A stretch of 64,000 bases of DNA from Streptomyces sp. NBC_00442 (GCF_036014195.1 NZ_CP107918.1:186001-250000); one strand, 5' to 3'; numbered from the stretch's first letter, positions 1 to 8,007 are shown. The notes: generated from the letters alone by a model not told the origin. Numbers and translations are program-made.

Positions 1-967
1 GGGGACCGTGTTCTGCTCGGTCGAGCTGGTGCCCGAGGACGAGAGCGATGAGCCCACCATCGGCCCGCCGTCGCCCGGCGTCCGCGCCTACGTGCTCGAC
101 GAGAACCTGCGGCAGCTGCCGGCCGGCGTGAGCGGCGAGCTGTACATCGGCGGCGTCGGCCTCGCCCACGGATACGTCAACCGGCCGCGCACCACGGCCG
201 AACGGTTCGTGCCGGACCCGTTCCTCGACGGCGAACGCATGTATCGCACCGGTGACGTCGTCGCGTTCACCGAGGACGGCGCGCTCCGGTTCGGCGGCCG
301 CGCCGACCACCAGGTCAAGCTGCGCGGGTTCCGCATCGAGCTGGAAGAGGTCGAGGCCCGGCTGACCGGCTGCCCCGAGGTCCGCGAGGCGGCCGCCGCC
401 GTACGGGGCGGCAGGCTCATCGGGTACGTGGTGCCGGAGGGCGACGCCCGCGAGAGGGTCTGGTCGGACGCCGCTCTCCAGTCCGCGATCACCGGCAGGC
501 TCTCCACCCAGCTGCCCGACCACATGGTGCCGGCAACGGTCGTGTTCCTTGCGGCACTTCCGCTGGCGCCGGGCGGCAAACTCGATCGCTCCGCGCTGCC
601 GGAGCCCCCCGCCCCGGCGTCGTCCGGCGGGCCCATGGCGGCTCCGAGCACCGCGACCGAGATCGCGCTCGCCGAGATCTGGGGCGAACTGCTCGACCTG
701 GAACCGGCGGGCATCGACGTCCATGCCGCCTTCTACGACCTCGGCGGTGACTCGCTGCTGCTGATCCGGCTGGCCCGGCTGATGACCAGGCGGTTCGACC
801 GTCGCGTCCGGGTGCCCGATCTGTTCAGTTTCCGCGACATCTCCTCCCTCGCCGGCTGGCTCGACGACGACAGCGGCGCGGCACGCGAGGCCGTCACGTC
901 GGCCCGTCTGCGCGCCGGCACCCGCCGCGCGGCGCTCCGTGGCCGCGCCGCGCCATCCGGCCGCTGA
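1..967 (+). CDS. NRPS adenylation (C-terminal part) plus carrier protein, 5' truncated by window
   Basis: End of a nonribosomal peptide synthetase subunit; the reading frame is open from base 2 and its start lies outside the window. Adenylation core motifs are visible in order: GELYIGGVGLAHGY (A6), MYRTGDVV (A7), GRADHQVKLRGFRIELEEVE (A8) and LPLAPGGKLDRSALP (A10 with its catalytic Lys). After a short Pro/Ala linker comes a peptidyl-carrier domain with the phosphopantetheine site DLGGDSLLL. The protein stops about 60 residues later, so there is no thioesterase, condensation or reductase domain here. It should activate an amino acid as an aminoacyl-adenylate and load it on its own carrier. The specificity pocket residues (A4-A5) are outside the window, so the substrate cannot be predicted. 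An MbtH protein three genes downstream is the likely partner of this adenylation domain. Confidence 0.95.
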   Translation, partial: GTVFCSVELVPEDESDEPTIGPPSPGVRAYVLDENLRQLPAGVSGELYIGGVGLAHGYVNRPRTTAERFVPDPFLDGERMYRTGDVVAFTEDGALRFGGRADHQVKLRGFRIELEEVEARLTGCPEVREAAAAVRGGRLIGYVVPEGDARERVWSDAALQSAITGRLSTQLPDHMVPATVVFLAALPLAPGGKLDRSALPEPPAPASSGGPMAAPSTATEIALAEIWGELLDLEPAGIDVHAAFYDLGGDSLLLIRLARLMTRRFDRRVRVPDLFSFRDISSLAGWLDDDSGAAREAVTSARLRAGTRRAALRGRAAPSGR

Positions 968-1001
968 GCCCCACCCCTCGACCCGAAGCAGGAGCCCTCT
1001 C

Positions 1002-2786
1002 ATGACCGACAGCCCCGAGCAGGACTACGACCCGGGCGATGTTGCCGTCATCGGCATGTCGCTTCGCGCCCCCGGAGCCAGGAACAAAGAGCAGTTCTGG
1101 GACAACCTCGTCAACGGCAGGGAGTCCGTGTCGTTCCTCGCCAAGGACGACATCCTGGTCGACGAGACCCTGATCCACAGCCCGTTCTACGTGCGTGCCT
1201 GCGGCGTGCTCGAAGGGTACGACCAGTTCGATCCGTCGGTGTTCGGCATCAGCGACCGCATGGCGGCGGCGATGACCCCGGAGAACCGGCTGTTCCTGGA
1301 GAGCGCGTGGGAGACGCTCGAGGACGGGGGGTACGACCCGGACCGCCTGAAGGCCGAGATAGGCATGTACGGCGCCAACAACCCGCAGACCGCCGCGCTC
1401 TACAGCTCCCCGCCGGACCGGGTGTCGGTCGGCCCCGAGGCGATCGAGGCGAGTCTGGCGTGGTCGCCGGACACCATGACGTCGAACGCGCTGTACTACA
1501 TGGGGCTGACCGGGGAGGCCGTCACCGTCGCCGCCGTCTGTGCCGGTTTCCACTACGCGGTGCACCTGGCCTGTCAGTCGCTGCTGCTCGGCCAGACCGA
1601 CATGGCGATCGCGGGCGGCGCGATGGTCCGCCTGCCGCACCCGCGCGGTCACCTGTGGGAAGAGAACCGCGTGCTGTCCAAGGACGGCCACTGCCGCCCC
1701 TTCGACGCCAACGGCACCGGCACCGCACTGTCCAGCGGCGTCGTCACGGTGCTGCTGAAGCCGGTCGCCCAGGCCGTCGCCGACCGCGACCACATCTACG
1801 CCGTGGTCAAGGGCTCCGCCGTCAACAACAACGGTGTCAGCGCGATGGCCTATGGCCTGGCCCAGCCCGAGCGGCTCAGCGCGTGCATCGCCAACGCCAT
1901 GGAGGTCGGTGGCGTCACCCCGGACACCGTGTCGATGTACGAGGCCAACGGCCTCGGCCTGCCCATGACCGACGAACTGGAGGTCCACGCGGCGGACATG
2001 GCGTTCGGCAAGCAGACCGCCACCACCTCGATCGGCGGGGTCAAGGGCAATGTGGGCCACGGCGGTGTGGTGTCGGGAGGCTTCGGCGCGATGAAGGCCG
2101 CGCTGGCCCTCTATCACCGCAAGCTCCCGGAGACCATCAACCTGACGGAGGTCAATCAGGACATCGACTTCCCCAGCACCCCGTTCGTCCCGCAGCGCGA
2201 AACGGCGGACTGGGATCCGGAGCCCGGCATCCGCCGCGCGGGCATCACCTCGCTCGGGGGCGGCGGTTACAACGCCCACCTGGTCCTGGAGGAGCCGCCG
2301 GCCCTCGCCGGGCGCGCCCCCGAGGACGCCGGCAGGCCACGGCTCGCCACGCTGTCCGCCCTGGACGACGACGCACTGGCCCGTCAGCGCACGAGGCTGA
2401 AGGAGTGGCTCGCGGCCCATCCCGAGCAGCGTCTGGACGACATCTGTTACAGCCTCAACCTGGGGCGCAAGGTGATGGCCCGCCGGTGGGCGGCCGTCGT
2501 GCGCAGCCGCGACGAGCTGATCGCGGCCCTGTCCGAGGAGTCCCCCGGCGGCGGGGTCACCTCGACCGCCGCCGCGCCGCACGTGGACGCGAGCTCCTTC
2601 CAGCGCGGCGACAACGGGATCCTGAGCTCCGGGACGGACACGCGGGCGCTGTCGGGTCTGGCGGCCGCCTGGGTGAGCGGCGAGCGGGTCGACTTCGGCG
2701 CCCTGCACCTGGGGGAAACCAGCCACCGCGTGCCGCTGCCCACCTATCCGTTCCTGCCGCGCCGGTTCTGGCGTACGGACTGGTGA
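1002..2786 (+). CDS. Stand-alone PKS-type ketosynthase with Asn in place of the first catalytic His
   Basis: Beta-ketoacyl synthase of modular-PKS type, 594 residues, start ATG 1002, 34 bases after the NRPS gene. It begins with VAVIGMSLRAPGA. The active-site Cys is Cys180 in TVAAVCAGFHYAVHLACQSL, where PKS enzymes usually read DTACSSS. The second His is His353 in KGNVGHGG and the GGGGYNAH motif follows. The first His, normally in EAHGTGT, is Asn316 in YEANGLGLP. After the KS comes about 130 residues of linker ending LPTYPFLPRRFW, the sequence normally found after a KS or AT in a PKS module, but there is no AT, reductive domain or ACP. By family knowledge the missing His helps decarboxylate the extender, so this protein may condense poorly or act as a transacylating or gatekeeping KS. 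It presumably works in trans on the neighbouring carrier protein. FabF is unlikely because of length and linker. Confidence 0.9.
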   Translation: MTDSPEQDYDPGDVAVIGMSLRAPGARNKEQFWDNLVNGRESVSFLAKDDILVDETLIHSPFYVRACGVLEGYDQFDPSVFGISDRMAAAMTPENRLFLESAWETLEDGGYDPDRLKAEIGMYGANNPQTAALYSSPPDRVSVGPEAIEASLAWSPDTMTSNALYYMGLTGEAVTVAAVCAGFHYAVHLACQSLLLGQTDMAIAGGAMVRLPHPRGHLWEENRVLSKDGHCRPFDANGTGTALSSGVVTVLLKPVAQAVADRDHIYAVVKGSAVNNNGVSAMAYGLAQPERLSACIANAMEVGGVTPDTVSMYEANGLGLPMTDELEVHAADMAFGKQTATTSIGGVKGNVGHGGVVSGGFGAMKAALALYHRKLPETINLTEVNQDIDFPSTPFVPQRETADWDPEPGIRRAGITSLGGGGYNAHLVLEEPPALAGRAPEDAGRPRLATLSALDDDALARQRTRLKEWLAAHPEQRLDDICYSLNLGRKVMARRWAAVVRSRDELIAALSEESPGGGVTSTAAAPHVDASSFQRGDNGILSSGTDTRALSGLAAAWVSGERVDFGALHLGETSHRVPLPTYPFLPRRFWRTDW

Positions 2787-4069
2787 GCGTGAGCACTCCG
2801 GCACTTGACCCTGCTCTGCACCCGGCTCTGGAACCGGCACTCCACCCGGCACCGGACACCGTGGACCTGGGCGATCCCGGCACCTTCGCCGGCCGCGGCC
2901 TCGACGGGTTCTGGCGCACGCTGCGCGACACCGCCCCGGTGCACTGGAACGGCCCGGCCGACGGGCGCCGGGGGTTTTGGGTGCTCTCCCGCTACGACGA
3001 CATCATGGCCACCTACCGGGACAACGTGAACTTCACGTCCGAGCGCGGCAATGTGCTGGTCACCCTGCTGGAGGGCGGCGATGCCGGCGCGGGCAAGATG
3101 CTGGCCGTCACCGACGGGCGGCGCCACCACGAGTTGCGCAAGATCCTTCAGCGGGTGCTCTCGCCGAGGGTCCTCGATCAGGTCGCCCGTACGGTACGGA
3201 CCAACACCCGCCGCCTGGTGCGCGAGGCCGTCGAGTCCGGCGGCTGCGACTTCGCCGAGGAGATCGCCGGCCGGATCCCGATGACCACGATCGCGAACCT
3301 GCTCGGCGTGCCCGGACAGGACCGGGAGTTCCTGCTCTCGCTGACCAGGACGGCGCTGTCGACGGACGACGAGGGCGTCGACGAGGTCGAGTCCGAGATG
3401 GCCCGCAACGAGCTCCTGATGTACTTCATGGACATCGTCGAGGAGCGGCGCGCGGCCCCCGGCGACGACGTCATCAGCATGCTCCTCGGCAGCTCCATCG
3501 ACGGTGTCCCGCTGTCCGACGAGGACGTCGTGCTCAACTGCTACAGCCTGATCATCGGGGGCGACGAGACCAGCAGGCTCACGATGATCGACTGCGTGCG
3601 CACGCTCGCGCGGGAGCGCGTGCAGTGGCAGCGGCTCAAGGAAGGGAAGGTGGCGATCGACACGGCGGTGGACGAGGTGCTGCGCTGGGCCTCGCCCACG
3701 ATGCACTTCGGGCGCAGCGTCGTCCACGAGACCGAACTGCACGGGGTACGGCTGCGGCCCGGCGAGATCGTCACGCTCTGGCACGCGTCCGGCAACCGGG
3801 ACGAGCGCGCCTTCGAGCGGCCCGGGGTGTTCGACCTCGGCCGCGCCCCCAACAAGCATCTGGCCTTCGGCTACGGCCCGCACTTCTGCGTCGGCTCCTA
3901 CCTGGCCAAGGTGGAGGTCTCCGAACTCCTCATGGCACTGCGGGACTTCACCACCGGCTTCGAGCAGACCGAGGAGGCGCTGCGCATCCGGTCGAACTTC
4001 CTGACCGGGTTCTCCACGCTGCCCGTGCGGTTCTGGCCCGATCCCCCTGGACTGAAAGAGGTCGATTGA
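2783..4069 (+). CDS. Cytochrome P450 monooxygenase
   Basis: Bacterial class I cytochrome P450, 428 residues from GTG 2783, which overlaps the ketosynthase stop by four bases (GTGA); a second GTG at 2789 is possible. Diagnostic motifs: I-helix GGDETSR (oxygen-binding groove), K-helix EVLR (ExxR) and heme loop FGYGPHFCVGSYLA with the axial thiolate at Cys369. The N-terminus is a short Pro/Leu/Ala-rich repeat (LHPALEPALHPAPD) that should be disordered. No ferredoxin gene adjoins it, so redox partners must come from elsewhere. Its place inside an NRPS/PKS operon, translationally coupled on both sides, suggests that it hydroxylates or cross-links a carrier-bound residue or the released product. 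Which one cannot be read from the sequence. Confidence 0.97.
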   Translation: MSVSTPALDPALHPALEPALHPAPDTVDLGDPGTFAGRGLDGFWRTLRDTAPVHWNGPADGRRGFWVLSRYDDIMATYRDNVNFTSERGNVLVTLLEGGDAGAGKMLAVTDGRRHHELRKILQRVLSPRVLDQVARTVRTNTRRLVREAVESGGCDFAEEIAGRIPMTTIANLLGVPGQDREFLLSLTRTALSTDDEGVDEVESEMARNELLMYFMDIVEERRAAPGDDVISMLLGSSIDGVPLSDEDVVLNCYSLIIGGDETSRLTMIDCVRTLARERVQWQRLKEGKVAIDTAVDEVLRWASPTMHFGRSVVHETELHGVRLRPGEIVTLWHASGNRDERAFERPGVFDLGRAPNKHLAFGYGPHFCVGSYLAKVEVSELLMALRDFTTGFEQTEEALRIRSNFLTGFSTLPVRFWPDPPGLKEVD

Positions 4070-4275
4070 TGAGCGGCAACCCTTTCGATGCCGGCGGCGA
4101 GGCCGACTGGCTCGTGGTGACGAACACCGGCGGACAGCACGCGTTGTGGCGGCCCTGTCTGGACATGCCGCGGGGCTGGCAGGTCGTGCACCGCGACCCG
4201 GACCGCGACGCCGCCCTCGACTACGTCGAACGGCACGCCACCACGGTGGCGGGAGCACACCGGGGGCACGAGTGA
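4069..4275 (+). CDS. MbtH-family NRPS accessory protein
   Basis: Small protein of 68 residues, the usual MbtH length, starting MSGNPFD and containing WLVVTNTGGQHALWRP and the GWQVVH block with the conserved tryptophans. MbtH proteins bind NRPS adenylation domains and are often needed for their solubility and activity, so the partner is probably the adenylation protein at the left edge of the window. The ATG at 4069 shares one base with the P450 stop codon (TGATG), and the next gene begins inside this one, so all are translated as a coupled set. The final residues are more divergent than in typical family members. Confidence 0.93.
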   Translation: MSGNPFDAGGEADWLVVTNTGGQHALWRPCLDMPRGWQVVHRDPDRDAALDYVERHATTVAGAHRGHE

Positions 4276-4967
4276 ACATCTACCTGTCGGGGCGGGGGGC
4301 GTTCGCGGTGCAGGTCGGGGACGCCCTGCTGGACGAAGGACACAAGATCGTCGGCGCGGCCGCGCCCCGGCTGCGCCGGGGGCAGTGCGACGAGAGCAAC
4401 GCGATGTCCTGGGACCGGCTGCGTTCCTGGGCGTACCCGCGCAGCATCCCGTGGACGGACTCGGCCGAGCTGCGGGCGATACACGTCCCCGACGGCGTGG
4501 ACATCATCGTCGCCGCGCATTCGCACGCCTTCCTGGGCCGCCGCACGCGCGCCAGGGCCGCCGTCGCCACCATCGGCTACCACCCCAGCCTGCTGCCCCT
4601 GCACCGTGGCCGTGACGCGATCCGGTGGACGATCCGGGACGGCGACAAGGTCACGGGCGGGAGCGTCTACCACCTCACCGAGCGGACCGACGCCGGACCG
4701 CTCGCCGCGCAGGAACACCTGCTGGTGCCGCCGGGCTCGACCGCGCAGAGCCTGTGGCGCGAGCACCTGGCCCCGCTGGGCGTGCGGCTGCTCCTGAAGG
4801 TGGTCGCCGATCTCGCCCAGGACAAGCGGATCGAGGTTCCTCAGGACGAGACGCTGGCGACCTGGGAGCCGGCGATGGATGCGAAGCCCCTGTTCAAACC
4901 GGAACTCATCGCACTGCCCGGCTCGGCCCCGGTCGACGGCAGCAAATGGGCGCTCCACCAGCACTGA
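4272..4967 (+). CDS. Formyltransferase-like enzyme of the NRPS/PKS cluster
   Basis: Protein of 231 residues with a formyl_trans_N (methionyl-tRNA/sugar/hydroxyornithine formyltransferase) fold. The start GTG 4272 overlaps the MbtH stop (GTGA). The core signature GYHPSLLPLHRGRDAIRW, with the catalytic His and SLLP loop, is followed by TGGSVYHLTERTDAGPLA, which carries the conserved Asp. In methionyl-tRNA formyltransferase the residue two before the His is Asn; here it is Gly, as I recall for other relatives of this class. The C-terminal tRNA-binding domain of Fmt is absent. This is therefore probably a tailoring enzyme that transfers a formyl group from 10-formyl-tetrahydrofolate to an amine of an NRPS intermediate, like coelichelin CchA. 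It ends the operon and a hairpin follows 17 bases later. Confidence 0.85.
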   Translation: MNIYLSGRGAFAVQVGDALLDEGHKIVGAAAPRLRRGQCDESNAMSWDRLRSWAYPRSIPWTDSAELRAIHVPDGVDIIVAAHSHAFLGRRTRARAAVATIGYHPSLLPLHRGRDAIRWTIRDGDKVTGGSVYHLTERTDAGPLAAQEHLLVPPGSTAQSLWREHLAPLGVRLLLKVVADLAQDKRIEVPQDETLATWEPAMDAKPLFKPELIALPGSAPVDGSKWALHQH

Positions 4968-4984
4968 AGCACGCCCGCTCCGCG

Positions 4985-5025
4985 CATCGTGCTCCTTGTC
5001 GTCGGCGCCGACAAGGAGCACGATG
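4985..5025 (+). terminator. Hairpin terminator after the NRPS/PKS operon
   Basis: Perfect 17-bp inverted repeat (left arm 4985-5001, right arm 5009-5025) with a 7-base loop, directly after the formyltransferase stop. No U-run follows, as is common for actinomycete intrinsic terminators. Confidence 0.8.
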
Positions 5026-5176
5026 GGTACCGGAGGCAGAACGTCCGCATGGGTCGGACCTGGCTGCCGTACGTACTGCCGTACACGTGTCGGGTGCGCA
5101 CGCACCCTCCCCAGGCCGAGCCCGCCGTTGTGGACAGTGGACATCGGCACCATTGCCGGAGAACAAGGGCCGCCCT

Positions 5177-5234
5177 GCGACAACCGGTCGGTCGTACGAC
5201 AACCGGTGGGTCGTCGTACGACAACCGGTGGGTC
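5177..5234 (+). repeat. Three direct copies of a 17-bp imperfect palindrome, candidate operator
   Basis: The unit cgacaaccggtgggtcg occurs at 5177-5193 (one mismatch), 5196-5212 and 5218-5234. Each unit is itself nearly palindromic around ACCGGT with CGAC/GTCG ends. They sit in the 330-base gap between the operon terminator and the gene at 5297. Start-to-start spacings of 19 and 22 bases put the copies roughly on one face of the helix, as expected for cooperative repressor or activator binding. Apart from these units and the hairpin the gap shows nothing else. Confidence 0.6.
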
Positions 5235-5296
5235 GGGGCATCGGCCGGCCTCGCGGGGCCACGGTGCGCCGGGTCGGCCAACGAGCGGAGGACTCG

Positions 5297-5854
5297 ATGT
5301 CCCTCACCGTCATCATCATCATCGTCGCCGTCGTGGTGGTGCTCATCGTCTGCGCGGTGGCGGCACGCAGGGTCATGGTGCGCCGCCGCGGGTTGCAGGA
5401 GCGGTTCGGCCCCGAGTACGAGCGCACTGTGGAAGCGCAGGACAGCCGCCGGGCGGGCGAGCAGGAACTGCGTGAGCGCGAGGAGCGTCACGACGCGCTG
5501 GACATCAAGCCGCTGCCCGCCGCCGCCCGCGACCGCTACTCCCGGGACTGGGCCCACGTGCAGGAGCAGTTCGTCGACCGGCCCGACGAGGCCGTCCACG
5601 ACGCCGACCGGCTCGTCACGACGCTCATGAGCGAACGGGGCTACCCCACGGAGGGGTACGAGCAGCAGCTCAGGGACCTGTCGGTCGAGCACGGAAAGAC
5701 CCTGGAGCACTACCGCGCCGCCCACGACGTCAACGACCGCAGCAGCAGCCACCGGGCGACCACCGAGGAGTTGCGCGGCGCGATGGTGCACTATCGCGCG
5801 CTGTTCGAGGAGCTGCTCCACGACGGAGACCGGCCGGGCAGGGACGCGGCATGA
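5297..5854 (+). CDS. Small single-pass membrane protein, function unknown
   Basis: 185 residues, ATG 5297 preceded by gcggag. Residues 3-22 are a strongly hydrophobic membrane segment (VIIIIVAVVVVLIVCAVAA) followed by basic residues, which predicts the remaining 160 residues in the cytoplasm. The soluble part is charged and helical. It carries a pattern WAHVQEQFVDRPDEAVHDAD, then LV..LM, then a long helix ending in YRALFEELL. The same pattern recurs in the next gene downstream, so the two are paralogues, one membrane-anchored and one soluble. Small proteins of this sort are common in Streptomyces, but I do not recognise an assigned function. A set of repeats just upstream may control its promoter. 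Confidence 0.8.
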   Translation: MSLTVIIIIVAVVVVLIVCAVAARRVMVRRRGLQERFGPEYERTVEAQDSRRAGEQELREREERHDALDIKPLPAAARDRYSRDWAHVQEQFVDRPDEAVHDADRLVTTLMSERGYPTEGYEQQLRDLSVEHGKTLEHYRAAHDVNDRSSSHRATTEELRGAMVHYRALFEELLHDGDRPGRDAA

Positions 5855-5942
5855 GACGGCGGCCGAGGGACGGCGGGCGCGGGTGCGTCGCGGCGAACGC
5901 CGTGGCGCATGGAAGGACGAGAGCACGGATGGATGTGCGGCG

Positions 5943-6464
5943 ATGAACAGCATGGAGACACCCCGGCCCGGCGGCGGCGACGCTCTGTCCACGGAGGATC
6001 TGACCGGAGCCGGGCGGCGGGACACCGACGGCCGGGACACCGAGAGCGCGGCACCGGACCTCACCGACACCCCGCCGGCCTACCCCGGCGAGGCCACGGC
6101 TTCGGCCGGCGCCGGCCCCGAGGACCGAAGGGACGACGCGGGGCAGGCGCGGGCATCGGCCGACGAGCCCCGCCGGGCCGCGGAACCGGCCGGGGAGGAG
6201 GAGCCGCTGCTCGGTGGGGAGGAAGAGGAGTTCCGCGCGAGGTGGCAGCAGATCCAGAGCCGGTTCGTCGACGACCCGCGGGAGTCCGTCAACGCGGCCG
6301 ACCAGCTCGTCGCCGAGACGATGCAGGCCCTCGCCACGACCTTCTCGGCGCACAAGCGTGACCTCGAAGGGCAGTGGCATCGCGGCGAGGAGGTGGCGAC
6401 GGAGGATCTTCGCGTCGCGCTGCAGCAGTACCGCTCGTTCTTCAACCGCCTGCTCAGCACCTGA
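5943..6464 (+). CDS. Soluble paralogue of the preceding membrane protein
   Basis: 173 residues from ATG 5943; other in-frame starts lie nearby and there is no clear ribosome site, so the N-terminus is uncertain. The first 95 residues are acidic, Gly/Ala/Pro/Asp-rich and probably disordered. The C-terminal 80 residues carry WQQIQSRFVDDPRESVNAAD, then LVAETMQ, a central helix and DLRVALQQYRSFFNRLL. This matches the C-terminal domain of the gene at 5297 position by position, without its membrane segment. The two genes are 88 bases apart and probably co-transcribed. The function is unknown; the shared helical domain suggests that they could interact or compete for one partner. Confidence 0.75.
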   Translation: MNSMETPRPGGGDALSTEDLTGAGRRDTDGRDTESAAPDLTDTPPAYPGEATASAGAGPEDRRDDAGQARASADEPRRAAEPAGEEEPLLGGEEEEFRARWQQIQSRFVDDPRESVNAADQLVAETMQALATTFSAHKRDLEGQWHRGEEVATEDLRVALQQYRSFFNRLLST

Positions 6465-6609
6465 CGGCCGGACGGAGGGCCGGTGGCGCGAGGCCTGGCG
6501 GCACGGCGATCCGGTGCGTGCTGTGCTTGGGTGTGGGTGAGATGCCGAGCGGTAGGCGTGCGACGTCAGCGACTGCCTGCCGCCGTCCACCGATGCCAGG
6601 AGGGGAAGC

Positions 6610-7374
6610 GTGGAGAGGGAGAGCCTGCGGGATCTGCCCGAGTCGGCGACGGAGTCCGACGGTTCCGCCGTGGTGCGTGTGCTCAGCTACAACGTCCGCT
6701 CCATGCGCGACGACGTCGCGGCCCTGGCCCGGGTGATCCGGGCCTGCCGGCCCGATGTCGTCTGCGTACAGGAGGCGCCGCGCTTCTTCCGCTGGCGCAA
6801 GGCCGCCGCCCGTCTCGCCAGGGCCTCGGAGCTCGTGTACGTCTCGGGCGGCGCCACCGCATCCGGCCCCATGATCCTCTCCTCCCTGCGTGCCCAGGTG
6901 GAGCGCACGCAGGACATCCTGCTCCCCCGCACCCCCGGCCTGCACCAGCGCGGCTTCGCCACCGCCGTCCTGCGGTTCGGCGGCGCGAGGCTCGGGGTGC
7001 TCAGCTGTCACCTGAGCGTCAGCGACCAGGAGCGGTTCCAGCAGGGCGGTCTGCTCCTCGGTCAACTGGCCGCCCTGGACGTGCCGTACGCCGTGGCCGG
7101 GGGCGACTTCAACGACCGCCCCGACGGCCGCACCTTCGGCCTCTTGGCGCACGCGCTCCAGGACGGCTGGGCCACCAGGCCGTGGGGACGCGAACACACC
7201 ACCCGTCTCGGCGATCCGCTGCAACGGATCGATGCGGTCTTCGCGACACCGGGCGTGGAAGTCCTCGGCTGCGGGGTGCCGATGGGGCTCGCCGGAGTGG
7301 CGGAACAAGACCTTCGCACGGCCACGGACCACTTGCCGGTGCTGGCCGCGTTGCGGGTACCGGCGGTTGCGTAG
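6610..7374 (+). CDS. Endonuclease/exonuclease/phosphatase (EEP) family hydrolase
   Basis: 254 residues from GTG 6610 with a good upstream aggggaag. EEP-family landmarks are present in order: LSYNVRSMRDD (first metal-site Asn), CVQEAP (metal-binding Glu), LSCHLSV (catalytic His), GGDFNDRP (Asp/Asn pair) and ATDHLPVLAAL (C-terminal Asp-His). The metal-dependent phosphodiesterase fold is therefore complete. Members hydrolyse DNA, phospholipids, inositol phosphates or nucleotides, and the substrate cannot be told here. There is no signal peptide, so it acts inside the cell. The last codons and stop are duplicated just downstream (a 21-base imperfect direct repeat around 7356-7401), which looks like a local slippage event. 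Confidence 0.88.
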   Translation: MERESLRDLPESATESDGSAVVRVLSYNVRSMRDDVAALARVIRACRPDVVCVQEAPRFFRWRKAAARLARASELVYVSGGATASGPMILSSLRAQVERTQDILLPRTPGLHQRGFATAVLRFGGARLGVLSCHLSVSDQERFQQGGLLLGQLAALDVPYAVAGGDFNDRPDGRTFGLLAHALQDGWATRPWGREHTTRLGDPLQRIDAVFATPGVEVLGCGVPMGLAGVAEQDLRTATDHLPVLAALRVPAVA

Positions 7375-7439
7375 ACGGTGCGGATACCTGCGGTTGCGTA
7401 GATGCCGGTCGGGCCGGTCCTGACCGCACCGGCCGCGCC

Positions 7440-7916
7440 TCAGGAACCCGCGGCTGCGCCCCCGCCCGCCGGAACGGGCTCGCTCGTGTCGTCGTTCGGC
7501 ACACGGTCCTGTCGGCTCATCGTGGTGACGAGGGTGGAGGAGATGTGGGCCAGGGTGGGGTCCGCGGCGATGAAGAGCGTTTCGACTCCGGCCAGTTCGC
7601 GGTTCATGCGGGCCATCGGCATCTCGTAGTCCAGGTCGGCGACGCCGCGGACTCCGCGGACGACGACGCCGATTCCGGCCCGGCGGCAGTAGTCGACCAG
7701 GAGGCCGCCGGTGTGGGAGTCGACCGTGACGTTGCCGAAGTCGGCTGCTGCCGCGCGGAGCCGCTCCAGCCGTTCCTCGACGGGGAAGCGGCCGGTCTTG
7801 TTCGCGTTGACCATCACGCACACGACGACCTCGTCGAACAGGCGGGCAGCACGCCGGAGTACGTCCTGGTGCCCCTGCGTGACCGGGTCGAAGGATCCTG
7901 GGAAGAGGGCTCGCAT
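7440..7916 (-). CDS. Phosphopantetheine adenylyltransferase-like protein (CoaD family), diverged C-terminus
   Basis: 158 residues from ATG 7916, chosen because CoaD proteins begin M-R-A-L-F-P. The nucleotidyltransferase motifs are intact: FPGSFDPVTQGHQD (T/HxGH ATP site), NKTGRF, EERLERL, the GLLVDY block, VVRGVRGVADLDYEM and MNRELAG. The ISSTLV segment is also present. After that, where CoaD reads K-E-V-A-x-x-G-G-D-V, this protein turns into an unrelated Ser/Asp/Gly-rich tail (MSRQDRVPNDD). CoaD makes dephospho-CoA from ATP and 4'-phosphopantetheine. A complete housekeeping coaD is expected elsewhere, so this is probably an extra copy that may support CoA or phosphopantetheine supply near carrier-protein pathways, or has another substrate. 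It runs convergently with the EEP gene. Confidence 0.82.
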   Translation of the reverse strand: MRALFPGSFDPVTQGHQDVLRRAARLFDEVVVCVMVNANKTGRFPVEERLERLRAAAADFGNVTVDSHTGGLLVDYCRRAGIGVVVRGVRGVADLDYEMPMARMNRELAGVETLFIAADPTLAHISSTLVTTMSRQDRVPNDDTSEPVPAGGGAAAGS

Positions 7917-7962
7917 GATCGGAGAGCGTAACAAGCTGACCGGTCCGGCCGGCCCGGCCCGG

Positions 7963-8007
7963 CCGGTTCAGCCGGTTCAGCCGTTTCAGCCGTCTCAGCC
8001 GTTTCAG
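7963..8007. repeat. Five 9-bp tandem repeats
   Basis: Unit ccgtttcag (variants ccggttcag, ccgtctcag) repeated five times between the CoaD-like gene and the end of the PPOX gene. The last unit overlaps the PPOX stop codon. Probably replication slippage; length variation between strains would not disturb either gene much. Confidence 0.8.

Noticed and set aside
1002..2786. FabF-type fatty acid ketosynthase
   Set aside because: At 594 residues with a PKS linker ending LPTYPFLPRRFW and a PKS-like start it is of modular-PKS type.
894..2852. Long minus-strand open frame opposite the ketosynthase
   Set aside because: No motifs, low-complexity composition and a well-defined KS on the other strand.
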